Shown one piece after another: positions 27,041 to 35,356 of a DNA stretch of 64,000 bases (position 1 is the stretch's first letter; every line of letters starts with the position of its first letter). The translations under genes were made by a program, and so were the position numbers. The stretch lies in contig NZ_CP042808.1 of NCBI RefSeq assembly GCF_004014775.2, positions 620,001 to 684,000 on the forward strand. Direction: 5' to 3'. The notes under the pieces were generated by a model. That model saw only the letters and a list, made by a program, of their open reading frames with translations. It was not told the origin of the DNA and did not search any database. The DNA is from Acetobacter oryzoeni (GTDB lineage: Bacteria; Pseudomonadota; Alphaproteobacteria; Acetobacterales; Acetobacteraceae).

Positions 27041-27858
27041 AGCGAGAAGCTTTCACCCAGATACACGCGGCGCACATCTTCATGGGCCACAATTTCTTCT
27101 GGCACGCCCTGCATCAGCACCTGACCGCTGTGCATGATATAGGCGCGGTCAATCACTTCCAGCGTTTCTCGCACGTTATGGTCGGTAATCAGCACGCCGA
27201 TGCCGCGATCTTTAAGGTGAGACACCAGATCACGAATTTCCCCCACGGCAATGGGGTCAATCCCGGCCAGAGGTTCATCCAGCAGAATATAATGGGGCTG
27301 GCTGGCCAGTGCGCGGGCAATTTCCAGACGGCGGCGTTCACCCCCTGAAAGGGCAAGAGAGGGGGAGCGGCGCAAATGGCTGATGCCAAACTCGCTCAGC
27401 AACCCATCCAGCATCACCTGCCGTTGGTCGGGGTCTGGTTCCACCACTTCCAAAGCGGCCAGAATGTTCTGCTCTACATTCAGGCCACGGAAAATGCTGG
27501 CTTCCTGCGGCAGGTAACCAATGCCAAGTCGTGCGCGCCTATACATGGGCAACTGCGTAATATCCGCACCATCCAGCGTAATGGAGCCGGTATCGGGCTG
27601 CACAAGGCCCACAATCATATAAAAGCTGGTGGTTTTACCCGCACCGTTTGGCCCCAGCAGGCCAACGGCTTCCCCCCGATGCACCTCGATGGAAACGTTT
27701 TTCACCACCTCGCGCTTTTTATAGCTTTTGCCAATGCCGCGTGCGTACAGGCCGTGGCCGGGGCGATGCGGGGCATGAATATCAGTCGGTTCCGGGCCTA
27801 GGCCCACCACTTCTTCACGAACCGTTTCTTCCGACGTCCAGGTGACTTCCTGATTCAT
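27037..27858 (-). CDS. lptB: LPS export ABC transporter ATP-binding protein LptB
   Basis: 273 residues. ATPase that drives LPS extraction by LptFG from the inner membrane. Walker A GLLGPNGAGKTTSFY, signature LALSGGERRRLEIARAL, Walker B YILLDEPLAGIDP and the His switch VLITDHNVRETLEV are intact. A 35-residue N-terminal extension (to about GLYARGIGKSYKKREVV) is longer than in E. coli. It is the last gene of the reverse kdsD-lptC-lptA-lptB operon. Confidence 0.96.
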   Translation of the reverse strand: MNQEVTWTSEETVREEVVGLGPEPTDIHAPHRPGHGLYARGIGKSYKKREVVKNVSIEVHRGEAVGLLGPNGAGKTTSFYMIVGLVQPDTGSITLDGADITQLPMYRRARLGIGYLPQEASIFRGLNVEQNILAALEVVEPDPDQRQVMLDGLLSEFGISHLRRSPSLALSGGERRRLEIARALASQPHYILLDEPLAGIDPIAVGEIRDLVSHLKDRGIGVLITDHNVRETLEVIDRAYIMHSGQVLMQGVPEEIVAHEDVRRVYLGESFSL

Positions 27859-27860
27859 GC

Positions 27861-28940
27861 TTATTTCCTGTCCGACGTATCGCCGTTATTGGGCACAACC
27901 AACCCGCTTACCCGGCTGCCGGGGCGTTCTGTCATGGTGGCTATGCCTGTGTGCATGTTAATAATGGCGGCAGCGCCCTGAATCTGGTTTGGCCCACGGG
28001 TGATATGGACATTGCCAACAATGCGGGCAATGCCGGTATCAGGCACGTACACCCCGCGTTCCCCCGTGACGATTTCTGTTTGCGTGTGCACCCACACATG
28101 GCCAAAGGCATTTACCTTTTCCAGCTTGCCCGAACCGCTGCTGAGCGGGTCTGAACTGCTGCTGTTATTATTGGCCTGCTGTTGTGGCTGGGCGTTCTGA
28201 TCCGGCGGGGCGCTGTAGCCCACCAGCACATCTGCCCGGATCTGGCGCTGATCATTGGTGGTGACGGTGGCGTTGCCACGCCCGATGGAAATACGCTGCT
28301 GCGAGTAATATTCCATCGAATCCCGCGCTGTCAGCACATCTTGCGGGGTGGTCAGCTTCATGGCCTTGCCGGTCATGACAAGCACGGCCTGATCCATGTC
28401 GTACACCGCTTTATCACCCCATGCCTGATCGGTCTGGGTGAAGATATGCACGTGGCCTATGGCTTCAAGCCGGAAGATTTCGTTGGCGCCGGAATCCTGA
28501 TCATCCCCTCCGGCGGCCCTCTGGCCGCCTGCATCTGCGCTGCCATTGGGGGCGGGGGCTGGTGGTGGCTGATCCGTGCTGGCCGGAGGTGTGGCCGGTG
28601 TGGTGCCGTTGGCGGCCGGGGCCTGCACGCTTGCCGGTTTTGCACCATCTGGCGCGCCGGGTGCGGGGGCTTTTTTGCGGTAATAGGCAATCAGCTTATC
28701 TGCCGTAACCGTAACATCCCCACGGATGGCCTTTGCCTGATCGTAGGCGGTAACTTTTTTCTGGTTCTGGTCCCAGTCAAACCCACCGGCGGCGGTAACG
28801 GTAATCTGCCCCCCGTGGGACATATCAATGGCCTGCGCCAGCGCTGTGCCAGAAAGGGCCAGCATGGCACATGGCAGCGCTGCCATAACGGCAGAGACAA
28901 CACGCAAAGCAGGGCGGGAGCGGGAAAAAAGGCGGCGCAT
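27861..28940 (-). CDS. lptA: LPS transport periplasmic protein LptA
   Basis: 359 residues from the ATG at 28940, one base after the lptC stop. The signal peptide is about 1-36 (ending GTALAQA). OstA/LptA-fold strands are seen as VTAAGGFDWDQNQKKVTAYD, VTVTADKLIAYYRKK, AIGHVHIFTQTDQAWGDKAV and IVGNVHITRGPNQIQGAAAI. It is about twice the E. coli length because of two low-complexity inserts, Ala/Pro-rich residues 91-153 and Gln/Asn/Ser-rich 243-271. It bridges LPS between the inner-membrane LptC and outer-membrane LptD. Confidence 0.88.
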   Translation of the reverse strand: MRRLFSRSRPALRVVSAVMAALPCAMLALSGTALAQAIDMSHGGQITVTAAGGFDWDQNQKKVTAYDQAKAIRGDVTVTADKLIAYYRKKAPAPGAPDGAKPASVQAPAANGTTPATPPASTDQPPPAPAPNGSADAGGQRAAGGDDQDSGANEIFRLEAIGHVHIFTQTDQAWGDKAVYDMDQAVLVMTGKAMKLTTPQDVLTARDSMEYYSQQRISIGRGNATVTTNDQRQIRADVLVGYSAPPDQNAQPQQQANNNSSSSDPLSSGSGKLEKVNAFGHVWVHTQTEIVTGERGVYVPDTGIARIVGNVHITRGPNQIQGAAAIINMHTGIATMTERPGSRVSGLVVPNNGDTSDRK

Positions 28941-28941
28941 A

Positions 28942-29679
28942 TCAGGAAGCCTTGCCTTTGGGGGCTGAATCACTGTGGTGATCATCATTCAGAATCAACT
29001 GGCCGGGGCCGCGGAACTGGGCAATGCCCTCATGCTGGGCCAGCAGATAGCCCTTGGCATCAAGCGAGCCAAAAGGCCCTTCTGCCCGCACCCATGAATC
29101 GGAGGCAATAATGCCGCGTTTAACATCAATATCGGCTACGGGGCTGTGCATCATCAGGCCATCATCGCGGTACAGGGTGACTTCTCCGGTCAGGTCGAGA
29201 ATCTGTGCGTGCTGCATGTAAACGCCTTTTTCCGATTCAACCAAAAGCCAGCTTCCGCCCTGTGTCAGCAAATCGGCCTTGGGGTGTATCAGATCCATCC
29301 GGTTGTCGTTTACCTGATGCGCACTGTCTGCCGTAATCATGAACGGGCGGTTGTGTTCATCCACCCCGCGATACGTGGCGCCTATCAGGTTGCCGCTTTC
29401 AATCTTAACCTTGGCCAGTTCCTTAATGGTGGTCTGGTTGGCGCTTAGCAGCCGGTCTACTTCTGGCCATACGGCAATGGTGGCCAGCAGCAGCAGGGCC
29501 GTGGCGGGCAGCACCCATTTGGCCCAGCGCAGCATGGTGCGGCGGCGTGCCAGCTTGGCGGCATCCGGCAGTTTGCGCAACTGGGCGGAGGGCGCAAGCC
29601 GTTCACGCTGGCGGCGGATGGTTTCTTCCGAGCGGGCAAAATCGGCCCGTTGCGGGCGTTTGTCTTCCGGGCTGGTCAT
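28942..29679 (-). CDS. lptC: LPS export system protein LptC
   Basis: 245 residues. A bitopic protein: a cytosolic basic tail of about 45 residues, one membrane helix (WVLPATALLLLATIAVWPEV) and a periplasmic OstA-like domain with IESGNLIGATYRGVDEHNRP and VYMQHAQILDLTGEVTLYRD. It passes LPS from LptBFG to LptA. The start overlaps the kdsD stop by 4 bases and its stop nearly touches lptA, so it is coupled on both sides. Confidence 0.9.
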   Translation of the reverse strand: MTSPEDKRPQRADFARSEETIRRQRERLAPSAQLRKLPDAAKLARRRTMLRWAKWVLPATALLLLATIAVWPEVDRLLSANQTTIKELAKVKIESGNLIGATYRGVDEHNRPFMITADSAHQVNDNRMDLIHPKADLLTQGGSWLLVESEKGVYMQHAQILDLTGEVTLYRDDGLMMHSPVADIDVKRGIIASDSWVRAEGPFGSLDAKGYLLAQHEGIAQFRGPGQLILNDDHHSDSAPKGKAS

Positions 29680-30689
29680 CCAACCCCGGCTCGGATCAGG
29701 TCATGCACATGCACAACGCCTAAGGGTTTGCGCTCATCATCCAACACAAACAGGGATGTAATGGGCCTTTTGCGCTCGTTCATCAGCCGCAGGGCTTCAG
29801 AAGCAAAAATACCCGGCCCTATGGTGAGCGGTGAATCGTTCATGACATCTTTCGCCAGCGTGGTCGTCAGGTCGTGATCAAGCGCGCGGCGCAGGTCACC
29901 ATCCGTGATCAGCCCCGCCAAGGTACCATTCTCGCCCAGAATGGCCACGCATCCTAGCGCCTTGTGCGTCATTTCCACAATAACGTCCCGCATGGGGGTG
30001 TTGGGGGTGGCCAGTGGCATGGCGTTATCTGTGCGCATCAGTTCCCGCACGGTGCGCAGGCGGGCGCCAAGGCGACCGCCGGGGTGGTAGGTGCCAAAAT
30101 CTGTGGCGGTAAAACCGCGCTGGCGCAGCAGGGCCACGGCCAAGGCATCACCAAACGCAAGCTGGGTGAGGGTGCTGGTGGTGGGGGCCAGCCCCATGGG
30201 GCAGGATTCCGGCAAAGATGGCAGCGTAAGCGCCACCGTGGCCGCAGAAGCCAAGGTGGAATGGGCACGGCTTGTTACAGCTAAAAGCGGCAGGCCCGTG
30301 CGGCGGGCATGGGCGGCAATGTCTCCCAGTTCCGTGGTTTCCCCGGAATTGGAGAAAGCCAGAACGGCATCACCTTTCTGCACCATCCCCAGATCACCAT
30401 GGGATGCTTCTGCCGGGTGCACAAATACGGCGGGCGTGCCGGTGCTGGCCAGTGTGGCCTGCACCTTGCGGGCAATATGGCCGGATTTGCCAATGCCGGT
30501 TACAACCACACGGCCCGGCAGCGCCAGAATAATTTCTACCGCCTCGGCAAAGGAACCGCCCAACCCTACGGGGTTTTCCAGCGCCTCTGCCAGCGCATCC
30601 AGCCCTGCACGTTCTGTGCGCACAACGTCAGCCGCCTCTACGCCGGGGAAAGAGGAAGCCTGCGAGCTGATATGGGTGGACATGTTCAT
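29676..30689 (-). CDS. kdsD: Arabinose-5-phosphate isomerase (KdsD/KpsF)
   Basis: 337 residues. Converts ribulose 5-phosphate to arabinose 5-phosphate for Kdo of the LPS core. The N-terminal SIS domain has VVVTGIGKSGHIARKVQATL and HPAEASHGDLGMV, where the His is a proposed catalytic residue; two CBS domains fill the C-terminal half (AMPLATPNTPMRDVIVEM and VMNDSPLTIGPGIFASEA). It is first in the operon with the lpt genes. Confidence 0.94.
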   Translation of the reverse strand: MNMSTHISSQASSFPGVEAADVVRTERAGLDALAEALENPVGLGGSFAEAVEIILALPGRVVVTGIGKSGHIARKVQATLASTGTPAVFVHPAEASHGDLGMVQKGDAVLAFSNSGETTELGDIAAHARRTGLPLLAVTSRAHSTLASAATVALTLPSLPESCPMGLAPTTSTLTQLAFGDALAVALLRQRGFTATDFGTYHPGGRLGARLRTVRELMRTDNAMPLATPNTPMRDVIVEMTHKALGCVAILGENGTLAGLITDGDLRRALDHDLTTTLAKDVMNDSPLTIGPGIFASEALRLMNERKRPITSLFVLDDERKPLGVVHVHDLIRAGVG

Positions 30690-30730
30690 GCCGAGCCGAT
30701 CCGGTTGATCAGAAAAAGGTAATGCGAAGG

Positions 30731-30746
30731 CGCGCGCTTACGCGCG
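30731..30746 (-). other. GC hairpin containing the rnd stop codon
   Basis: CGCGCG on each side of a CTTA loop (30737-30740); the rnd stop TAA lies in the loop. On the minus strand it is followed by CGCCTTCGCATTACCTTTTTC. It may slow decay or partially terminate before kdsD. The pairing is direct, the function inferred. Confidence 0.45.
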
Positions 30747-31391
30747 GTGAGAGAAAATATCCGGGTCTTCATACCCAAGCAGATCAAGCCGGGCGCGGGC
30801 GGGCAGGAAGTCATAGCATGCCTGTGCCAGTTCACGCCGGCCTTCACGCTCCAGCAGGGTGGACATTTTATCCCACAATGCGTGCAGATACAGCACATCA
30901 GATGCCGCATAAGCCAACTGTTCGGGCTTGAGTTCCAGCGCACCCCAGTCTGATGTCTGCTGCTGTTTGCTCAGTTCCACACCCAGCATGTCGCGGCACA
31001 GGGCGGCAAGGCCGTGGCGGTCTGTAAAGGTGCGCACAAGGCGGGCGGCAATTTTGGTGCACACCACCGGGCTTACGGTAATGCCCAGCGCGTGCTGCAG
31101 AATGGCCACGTCAAACCGTGCAAAATGCATGATCTTGGTAATGGAAGGATCGGCCAGAACACGCTTGAGGTTGGGGCAATCATACCCTTTGCCACCAAGG
31201 GAGGTGGGGATGATCTGCACCAGATGTGCCGTGCCATCACCGGCAGAAAGCTGCACAAGGCATAGTCTGTCCCGGTGCGGGTTCAGGCCCATTGTTTCCG
31301 TATCCACGGCCACGGACCCACTAAAGGTCACGTTGTCTGGAAGATCGTTCCGGTGCAGTGTAATGGCACCTTCGGATGGGGCAGAGGTCAT
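30738..31391 (-). CDS. rnd: Ribonuclease D-type 3'-5' exonuclease (short form)
   Basis: 217 residues from the ATG at 31391. A DEDD exonuclease: VAVDTETMGLNPHRDRLCLV holds the first acidic pair, KIMHFARFDVAIL the next Asp, and YAASDVLYL the last. The HRDC domains of classic RNase D are absent; such single-domain forms are common in alphaproteobacteria. Acts on tRNA 3' ends by family knowledge. It precedes kdsD by 48 bases on the same strand. Confidence 0.88.
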   Translation of the reverse strand: MTSAPSEGAITLHRNDLPDNVTFSGSVAVDTETMGLNPHRDRLCLVQLSAGDGTAHLVQIIPTSLGGKGYDCPNLKRVLADPSITKIMHFARFDVAILQHALGITVSPVVCTKIAARLVRTFTDRHGLAALCRDMLGVELSKQQQTSDWGALELKPEQLAYAASDVLYLHALWDKMSTLLEREGRRELAQACYDFLPARARLDLLGYEDPDIFSHRA

Positions 31392-31595
31392 AACCCGCTC
31401 CTGCGTGTTCTGTTGCTGTATGCTGTTGTGTTCCAGACCGATACAGCCGGCGTGATGGAATGTCCATTCCTGCGCGTTGTGTATGGCGCTGTTATGGCGG
31501 CGGCGCACATTTATATGCGGGATAGGCGCAGGTAGGCGGAATGCGCTAGAAGGGCCTCATCTGTTACACCCTTAATAACCCGGAACTGTGTGTTT

Positions 31596-32438
31596 ATGCG
31601 TCAACCTCGTCATGGCCGTCCTGCGCGGCGCCCTCGTGTTTCTTCTGCTGGTGGGCGGGAAGGCGCGCCTTCGGCTCCGGCGGGCACATGCTGGCTGTTT
31701 GGCACACATGCAGTGGCGGCAGCACTTAACAATCCGCGCCGTGTGTATGAACGCCTGCTGGTAACCGAAGAAAATCATCCCGCGCTGGAAGAGGCCTCAC
31801 GCTCAGGCCGGGGTGTGCGCGTGGCGCCGGAACTGGTGCAACGCCAGCGGCTGGATGATTTGCTGGGGCCGGATGCGGTGCATCAAGGTGTAGCCCTTCT
31901 GGCGCGTGTTCTACCCCCTATGCCGCTGGATGAAGCGCTGGAACGTCCCGGCCCGGTGCTGGTGCTGGATCAGGTGACAGACCCACGGAACATTGGGGCT
32001 ATTCTGCGTTCAGCCGCGGCGTTTGGTGCAGCCTGCCTTGTGGTGCAGGACCGCAACGCGCCAGAAGAAACAGCCGTACTGGCCAAGGCGGCATCTGGCG
32101 CGCTGGAAACCGTGCCGATGGTGCGTGAGGTCAACCTCTCCCGCGCTATTGAGCAGTTGCAGAAAAGCGGGTGCTGGACAGTGGGGCTGGATGCAGGCGG
32201 CACCACGCTGGATGGCGCCAGTTTTGATGGCCGCCGCGTAGCCCTTGTGCTGGGGGCAGAAGGCAAGGGCCTGCGCCGCTTAACGCGTGAAAGCTGTGAT
32301 GAAATTGCCGGGCTTTATATGCCCGGAGAAATGGAAAGCCTGAACGTATCCGTAGCCGCCGCTGTGGGGCTTTACGAACTGGTGCGCCGGGGCATGCCCA
32401 GCGCATACCAGAAAGCCGCAGCAAAAAAGCCCACGTAA
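31596..32438 (+). CDS. rlmB: 23S rRNA 2'-O-methyltransferase, TrmH/RlmB family
   Basis: 280 residues. A SPOUT enzyme with the trefoil knot: motif 1 DQVTDPRNIGAILRSAAAFG, motif 2 LVLGAEGKGLRRL and motif 3 YMPGEMESLNVSVAAAVGLY. The N-terminal substrate-binding domain begins GTCWLFGTHAVAAALNNP and is preceded by a basic, disordered 30-residue tail. By family it methylates G2251 of 23S rRNA. Start is ATG 31596; GTG 31590 is possible. Its last 67 bases overlap the codB-like gene on the opposite strand. Confidence 0.93.
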   Translation: MRQPRHGRPARRPRVSSAGGREGAPSAPAGTCWLFGTHAVAAALNNPRRVYERLLVTEENHPALEEASRSGRGVRVAPELVQRQRLDDLLGPDAVHQGVALLARVLPPMPLDEALERPGPVLVLDQVTDPRNIGAILRSAAAFGAACLVVQDRNAPEETAVLAKAASGALETVPMVREVNLSRAIEQLQKSGCWTVGLDAGGTTLDGASFDGRRVALVLGAEGKGLRRLTRESCDEIAGLYMPGEMESLNVSVAAAVGLYELVRRGMPSAYQKAAAKKPT

Positions 32439-33724
32439 TACCCAATATCGGCCCCGCCCAGCCAACGGGCTACGGGGCCGGTATACAGGCTGCTGGTTGA
32501 AAACAGCGCAATGGTCAGCACGGATGTTACGGCAAAAATAGTGGCGCCGCGTGTCCAGCCCGGTGGAATGGGGTGCACTGTGCGGTCTCCAAAATACCAG
32601 TCTGCCAGCACAATGCCGATCCACGGGGCAATCCAGTACATGGTTACCAGCAGGTAGTCTGTATAAAGCGTAGTGTAGCGGCCCGCACCGGCCACAGCCA
32701 GCACATAGCCAAGGCTGGCTGTAAGAATGGCCGCCGCAATGCGGGGTACATGCAGCCCGGCAGAAATAAGGCTGTAACTGGCGGTGTTATCGTTAAACGA
32801 ATTGCCGGTAATGGATGAAAGCGCAATGGCCCCAAGGGCTACGGCACCAAGCGGGCCCATAGCCTGCTGGAGCGAGGCAATAACCGCCGTGGGTGAGGCC
32901 TCTGCCACAGACCCGGCAGAAATAAGCCCCAGAATCTGGAATGGAATGGCCGAACCCAAAAGCCCGGCCAAAGCCAGCAACACCACCTTTTTGGGGCTGG
33001 TATTGGCAGGCAGATACCGCGTGTAATCTGAGGAATACGAGGCCCAGGACAGATTGAAGCTGACCAGCACACCCGTTGCCAGCAAAAAGGTGGAAAAGCT
33101 GACAGCATGATGCGCGGCCAGCGGGGCCTGCCCTTTTAGCGCAAACACAATGCCAATAAGCGTGAACACCACCAGCAGTACGGTGCCCAGATATTTCTGC
33201 AAGGCCTGCACCACATGGTGCCCATAAATGGAGGCCACCATCTGAATACTGGCCAGTATGCCCAAAGCCAGCCAGAAGGGCATGGAAAGCCCGGCCAAAA
33301 GCAGCAGCGCTATAAGGGCCGTGGCGGCGGGCACGTTATTTACGGCATCCCACCCCACACAATAAATCCAGTTGAGAAACGCCGGAGGGCGCAGGCCTTT
33401 TTGCCCCAATGCGCGGCGAGAGGCCTCCATTTGTGTCAGCCCGGTTTTGGGGCCAATGGCGGCAGCAAGGGCTACGGGCAGCGCGCCTATAATGTTGCCA
33501 ATAATAATGGCGGCCACCCCTGTGCGAAAATCCAGCCCCATGCCCGTAAGCAATGCGCCTGTTACCCAACCGCCGGGGCCAAGGTTGGGGGAAAAATGGC
33601 TCCAGAACACCCGGTCTGTTGGCATGGTTTTAAGCGCTGCCGGAACGGGCTCTCTTACAGATGCGGCGGAAAGATCCTCCATCAGGCCACCGGTCTGGGG
33701 GGCTGAAGGGGGTGATTGTATCAT
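32372..33724 (-). CDS. NCS1-family nucleobase:cation symporter (cytosine permease-like)
   Basis: 450 residues with about 12 membrane helices. The N-terminal FWSHFSPNLGPGGWVTGALL and PKTGLTQMEASRRALGQKG fit the nucleobase:cation symporter-1 family (CodB-like), as does NLSWASYSSDYTRYLP. Substrate cannot be decided from sequence: cytosine, allantoin or a related purine/pyrimidine. No deaminase gene lies next to it. Its 3' end lies inside rlmB on the other strand. Confidence 0.85.
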   Translation of the reverse strand: MIQSPPSAPQTGGLMEDLSAASVREPVPAALKTMPTDRVFWSHFSPNLGPGGWVTGALLTGMGLDFRTGVAAIIIGNIIGALPVALAAAIGPKTGLTQMEASRRALGQKGLRPPAFLNWIYCVGWDAVNNVPAATALIALLLLAGLSMPFWLALGILASIQMVASIYGHHVVQALQKYLGTVLLVVFTLIGIVFALKGQAPLAAHHAVSFSTFLLATGVLVSFNLSWASYSSDYTRYLPANTSPKKVVLLALAGLLGSAIPFQILGLISAGSVAEASPTAVIASLQQAMGPLGAVALGAIALSSITGNSFNDNTASYSLISAGLHVPRIAAAILTASLGYVLAVAGAGRYTTLYTDYLLVTMYWIAPWIGIVLADWYFGDRTVHPIPPGWTRGATIFAVTSVLTIALFSTSSLYTGPVARWLGGADIGYYVGFFAAAFWYALGMPRRTSS

Positions 33725-33779
33725 GGATGGCGTGTTCCTGCGGCGTGGGGGCGGGGGTGGTGAGGCTGGCGCTACAGTA

Positions 33780-34598
33780 TCATGAAAGATCAGGTTCGGG
33801 CATGGACCCAGCAGCCCCAGAGGGCTGATTGTTGTAATAGAACTCTGCCAGCCGGATGGGCAGCAGGTCCATAAAGCGGGAGCCCGCTACTAACCATAGC
33901 GGAAAGGTAATGCGCCGCTCGTTCCGGCTTAGCCCACGCAAAATGCGGCGGCAGGCGCTGTTAACATCTGTGAGTCCCGGCATGGGGAAGGCGTTTTTGG
34001 CCACCATAGGGGTATCCAAAAACCCACACACAACGGAGCTTAATAAAATACCAGCCTTTTTGGCATCTCCCCCGGTGGCCACTATAAATCTGTCCACCGC
34101 CGCCTTGGCCGCGGAATAAGAGGGTGTGCCGGGGTAAGACACCACGCCCGCAACGGAAGAAATGGCGCAAATACGCCCACGCATGCCATCTGTCCCACGG
34201 GGTTGATGTTGCATAACATCCAGCGCAGGCAGCACGGTGTTGAGCACGCCCATCATGTCTGTTTCAAAAATACGATAAATCTGTGCCGCAGGTTCATACG
34301 GTGCGCCATCGGGCGTTTGCGGCTTGCGGGTGCCGCCCGTTATGCCTGCACAGGCCAAAACCAGATCCAGCCCGTTTGTGCTGCGTATCCAGGCCTCCAT
34401 TGCGGTACGGTCTGCCACATCACCAAGGTGCAAATGCACCGCCGCACCCCGGCTAATGCAGGCTTTGGCCGTTTCTTCCAGCCGTTGTACGTTGCGCCCG
34501 CCCAAATACAGGGTGCGCCCAGGCCGGGCCAGCGTCTGGGCCAATGTTTGCCCAAGGCCGGAGGATGCGCCAGTAATCAGAACGGTATCATGCTTCAT
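33780..34598 (-). CDS. Short-chain dehydrogenase/reductase
   Basis: 272 residues from the ATG at 34598. Classical SDR: NAD(P)-binding motif VLITGASSGLGQTLAQTLAR, the LACAG segment, Ser in AISSVAGVVS and the YxxxK active site in PSYSAAKAAVD. The C-terminal part (TFPLWLVAGSRFMDLLPIRL) resembles bacterial membrane-associated SDRs. Substrate unknown. The reading frame is open to 35060 but that portion is antisense to gmk and not conserved. Divergent from gmk by about 100 bases. Confidence 0.88.
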   Translation of the reverse strand: MKHDTVLITGASSGLGQTLAQTLARPGRTLYLGGRNVQRLEETAKACISRGAAVHLHLGDVADRTAMEAWIRSTNGLDLVLACAGITGGTRKPQTPDGAPYEPAAQIYRIFETDMMGVLNTVLPALDVMQHQPRGTDGMRGRICAISSVAGVVSYPGTPSYSAAKAAVDRFIVATGGDAKKAGILLSSVVCGFLDTPMVAKNAFPMPGLTDVNSACRRILRGLSRNERRITFPLWLVAGSRFMDLLPIRLAEFYYNNQPSGAAGSMPEPDLS

Positions 34599-34697
34599 AT
34601 TACAGATCGGCCTTTGCTTATGGTGGTTATGGCATAGCATGGCGGCTTCTGGCATGAAGGCGCAAGACGGATAGATAGAACACGCAGGGAAGGCAGC

Positions 34698-35351
34698 ATG
34701 GCGCACAACGCACAGGGTAAGCATAACGGAGCAGAACGGCGGCGCGGTGTGTGCCTGGTTATTTCTGCGCCATCCGGGGCGGGTAAGTCCACCATTGCCA
34801 ATGCACTGCGTGCTTCCGAGCCAGCGCTCAAGCACTCGGTTTCCGTGACCACCCGCCAGCCAAGGCCGGGGGAAAAGGAAGGCGTGCATTACCACTTCCG
34901 CACCATGGAAGATTTTGAGCGCATGGCCGCAAATGGTGAGTTGCTGGAGTGGGCCACCGTGTTTGGCCGTGGGTACGGCACGCCCCGCGCCCCGGTGGAA
35001 GCCGCATTGGCTGCCGGGCACGATATGGTGTTTGACATAGACTGGCAGGGCCACCAGCAAATCCGCCGCGCATTGCCTGATGATGTGGTAAGCCTGTTTG
35101 TGCTGCCGCCATCATTAGAGGAACTGGAACGCCGCCTGCGTGGCCGTGCATCAGACCACCCCGATGAAATTGCCCGCCGCATGGCCGCCGCGCGGGATGA
35201 AATCTCGCATTGGCGGGAGTTTGACCACGTGATTATCAATACGGATCTGGACCGCGCCATTACAGAAGCCCGCGCCGTGCTGGTGGCGGCACGCCTGCAA
35301 ACCCGCCGGCGCACGGGGCTGTTGGATTTTGTTGCCAGCTTTGGAGCCTGA
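34698..35351 (+). CDS. gmk: Guanylate kinase
   Basis: 217 residues. Phosphorylates GMP to GDP. P-loop GVCLVISAPSGAGKSTIANA, GMP-binding VSVTTRQPRPGEKEGVHYHF, and VFDIDWQGHQQIRRALPDDV are all intact. A 15-residue basic N-terminal extension precedes the P-loop. hldE starts 5 bases after the stop, so both are probably on one transcript. Confidence 0.96.
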   Translation: MAHNAQGKHNGAERRRGVCLVISAPSGAGKSTIANALRASEPALKHSVSVTTRQPRPGEKEGVHYHFRTMEDFERMAANGELLEWATVFGRGYGTPRAPVEAALAAGHDMVFDIDWQGHQQIRRALPDDVVSLFVLPPSLEELERRLRGRASDHPDEIARRMAAARDEISHWREFDHVIINTDLDRAITEARAVLVAARLQTRRRTGLLDFVASFGA

Positions 35352-35356
35352 ACGGC

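Noticed and set aside
28182..29111. Plus-strand ORF of 309 codons opposite lptA and lptC
   Set aside because: Glycine-rich translation produced by the reverse complement of the LptA low-complexity insert; no homology or ribosome binding site.
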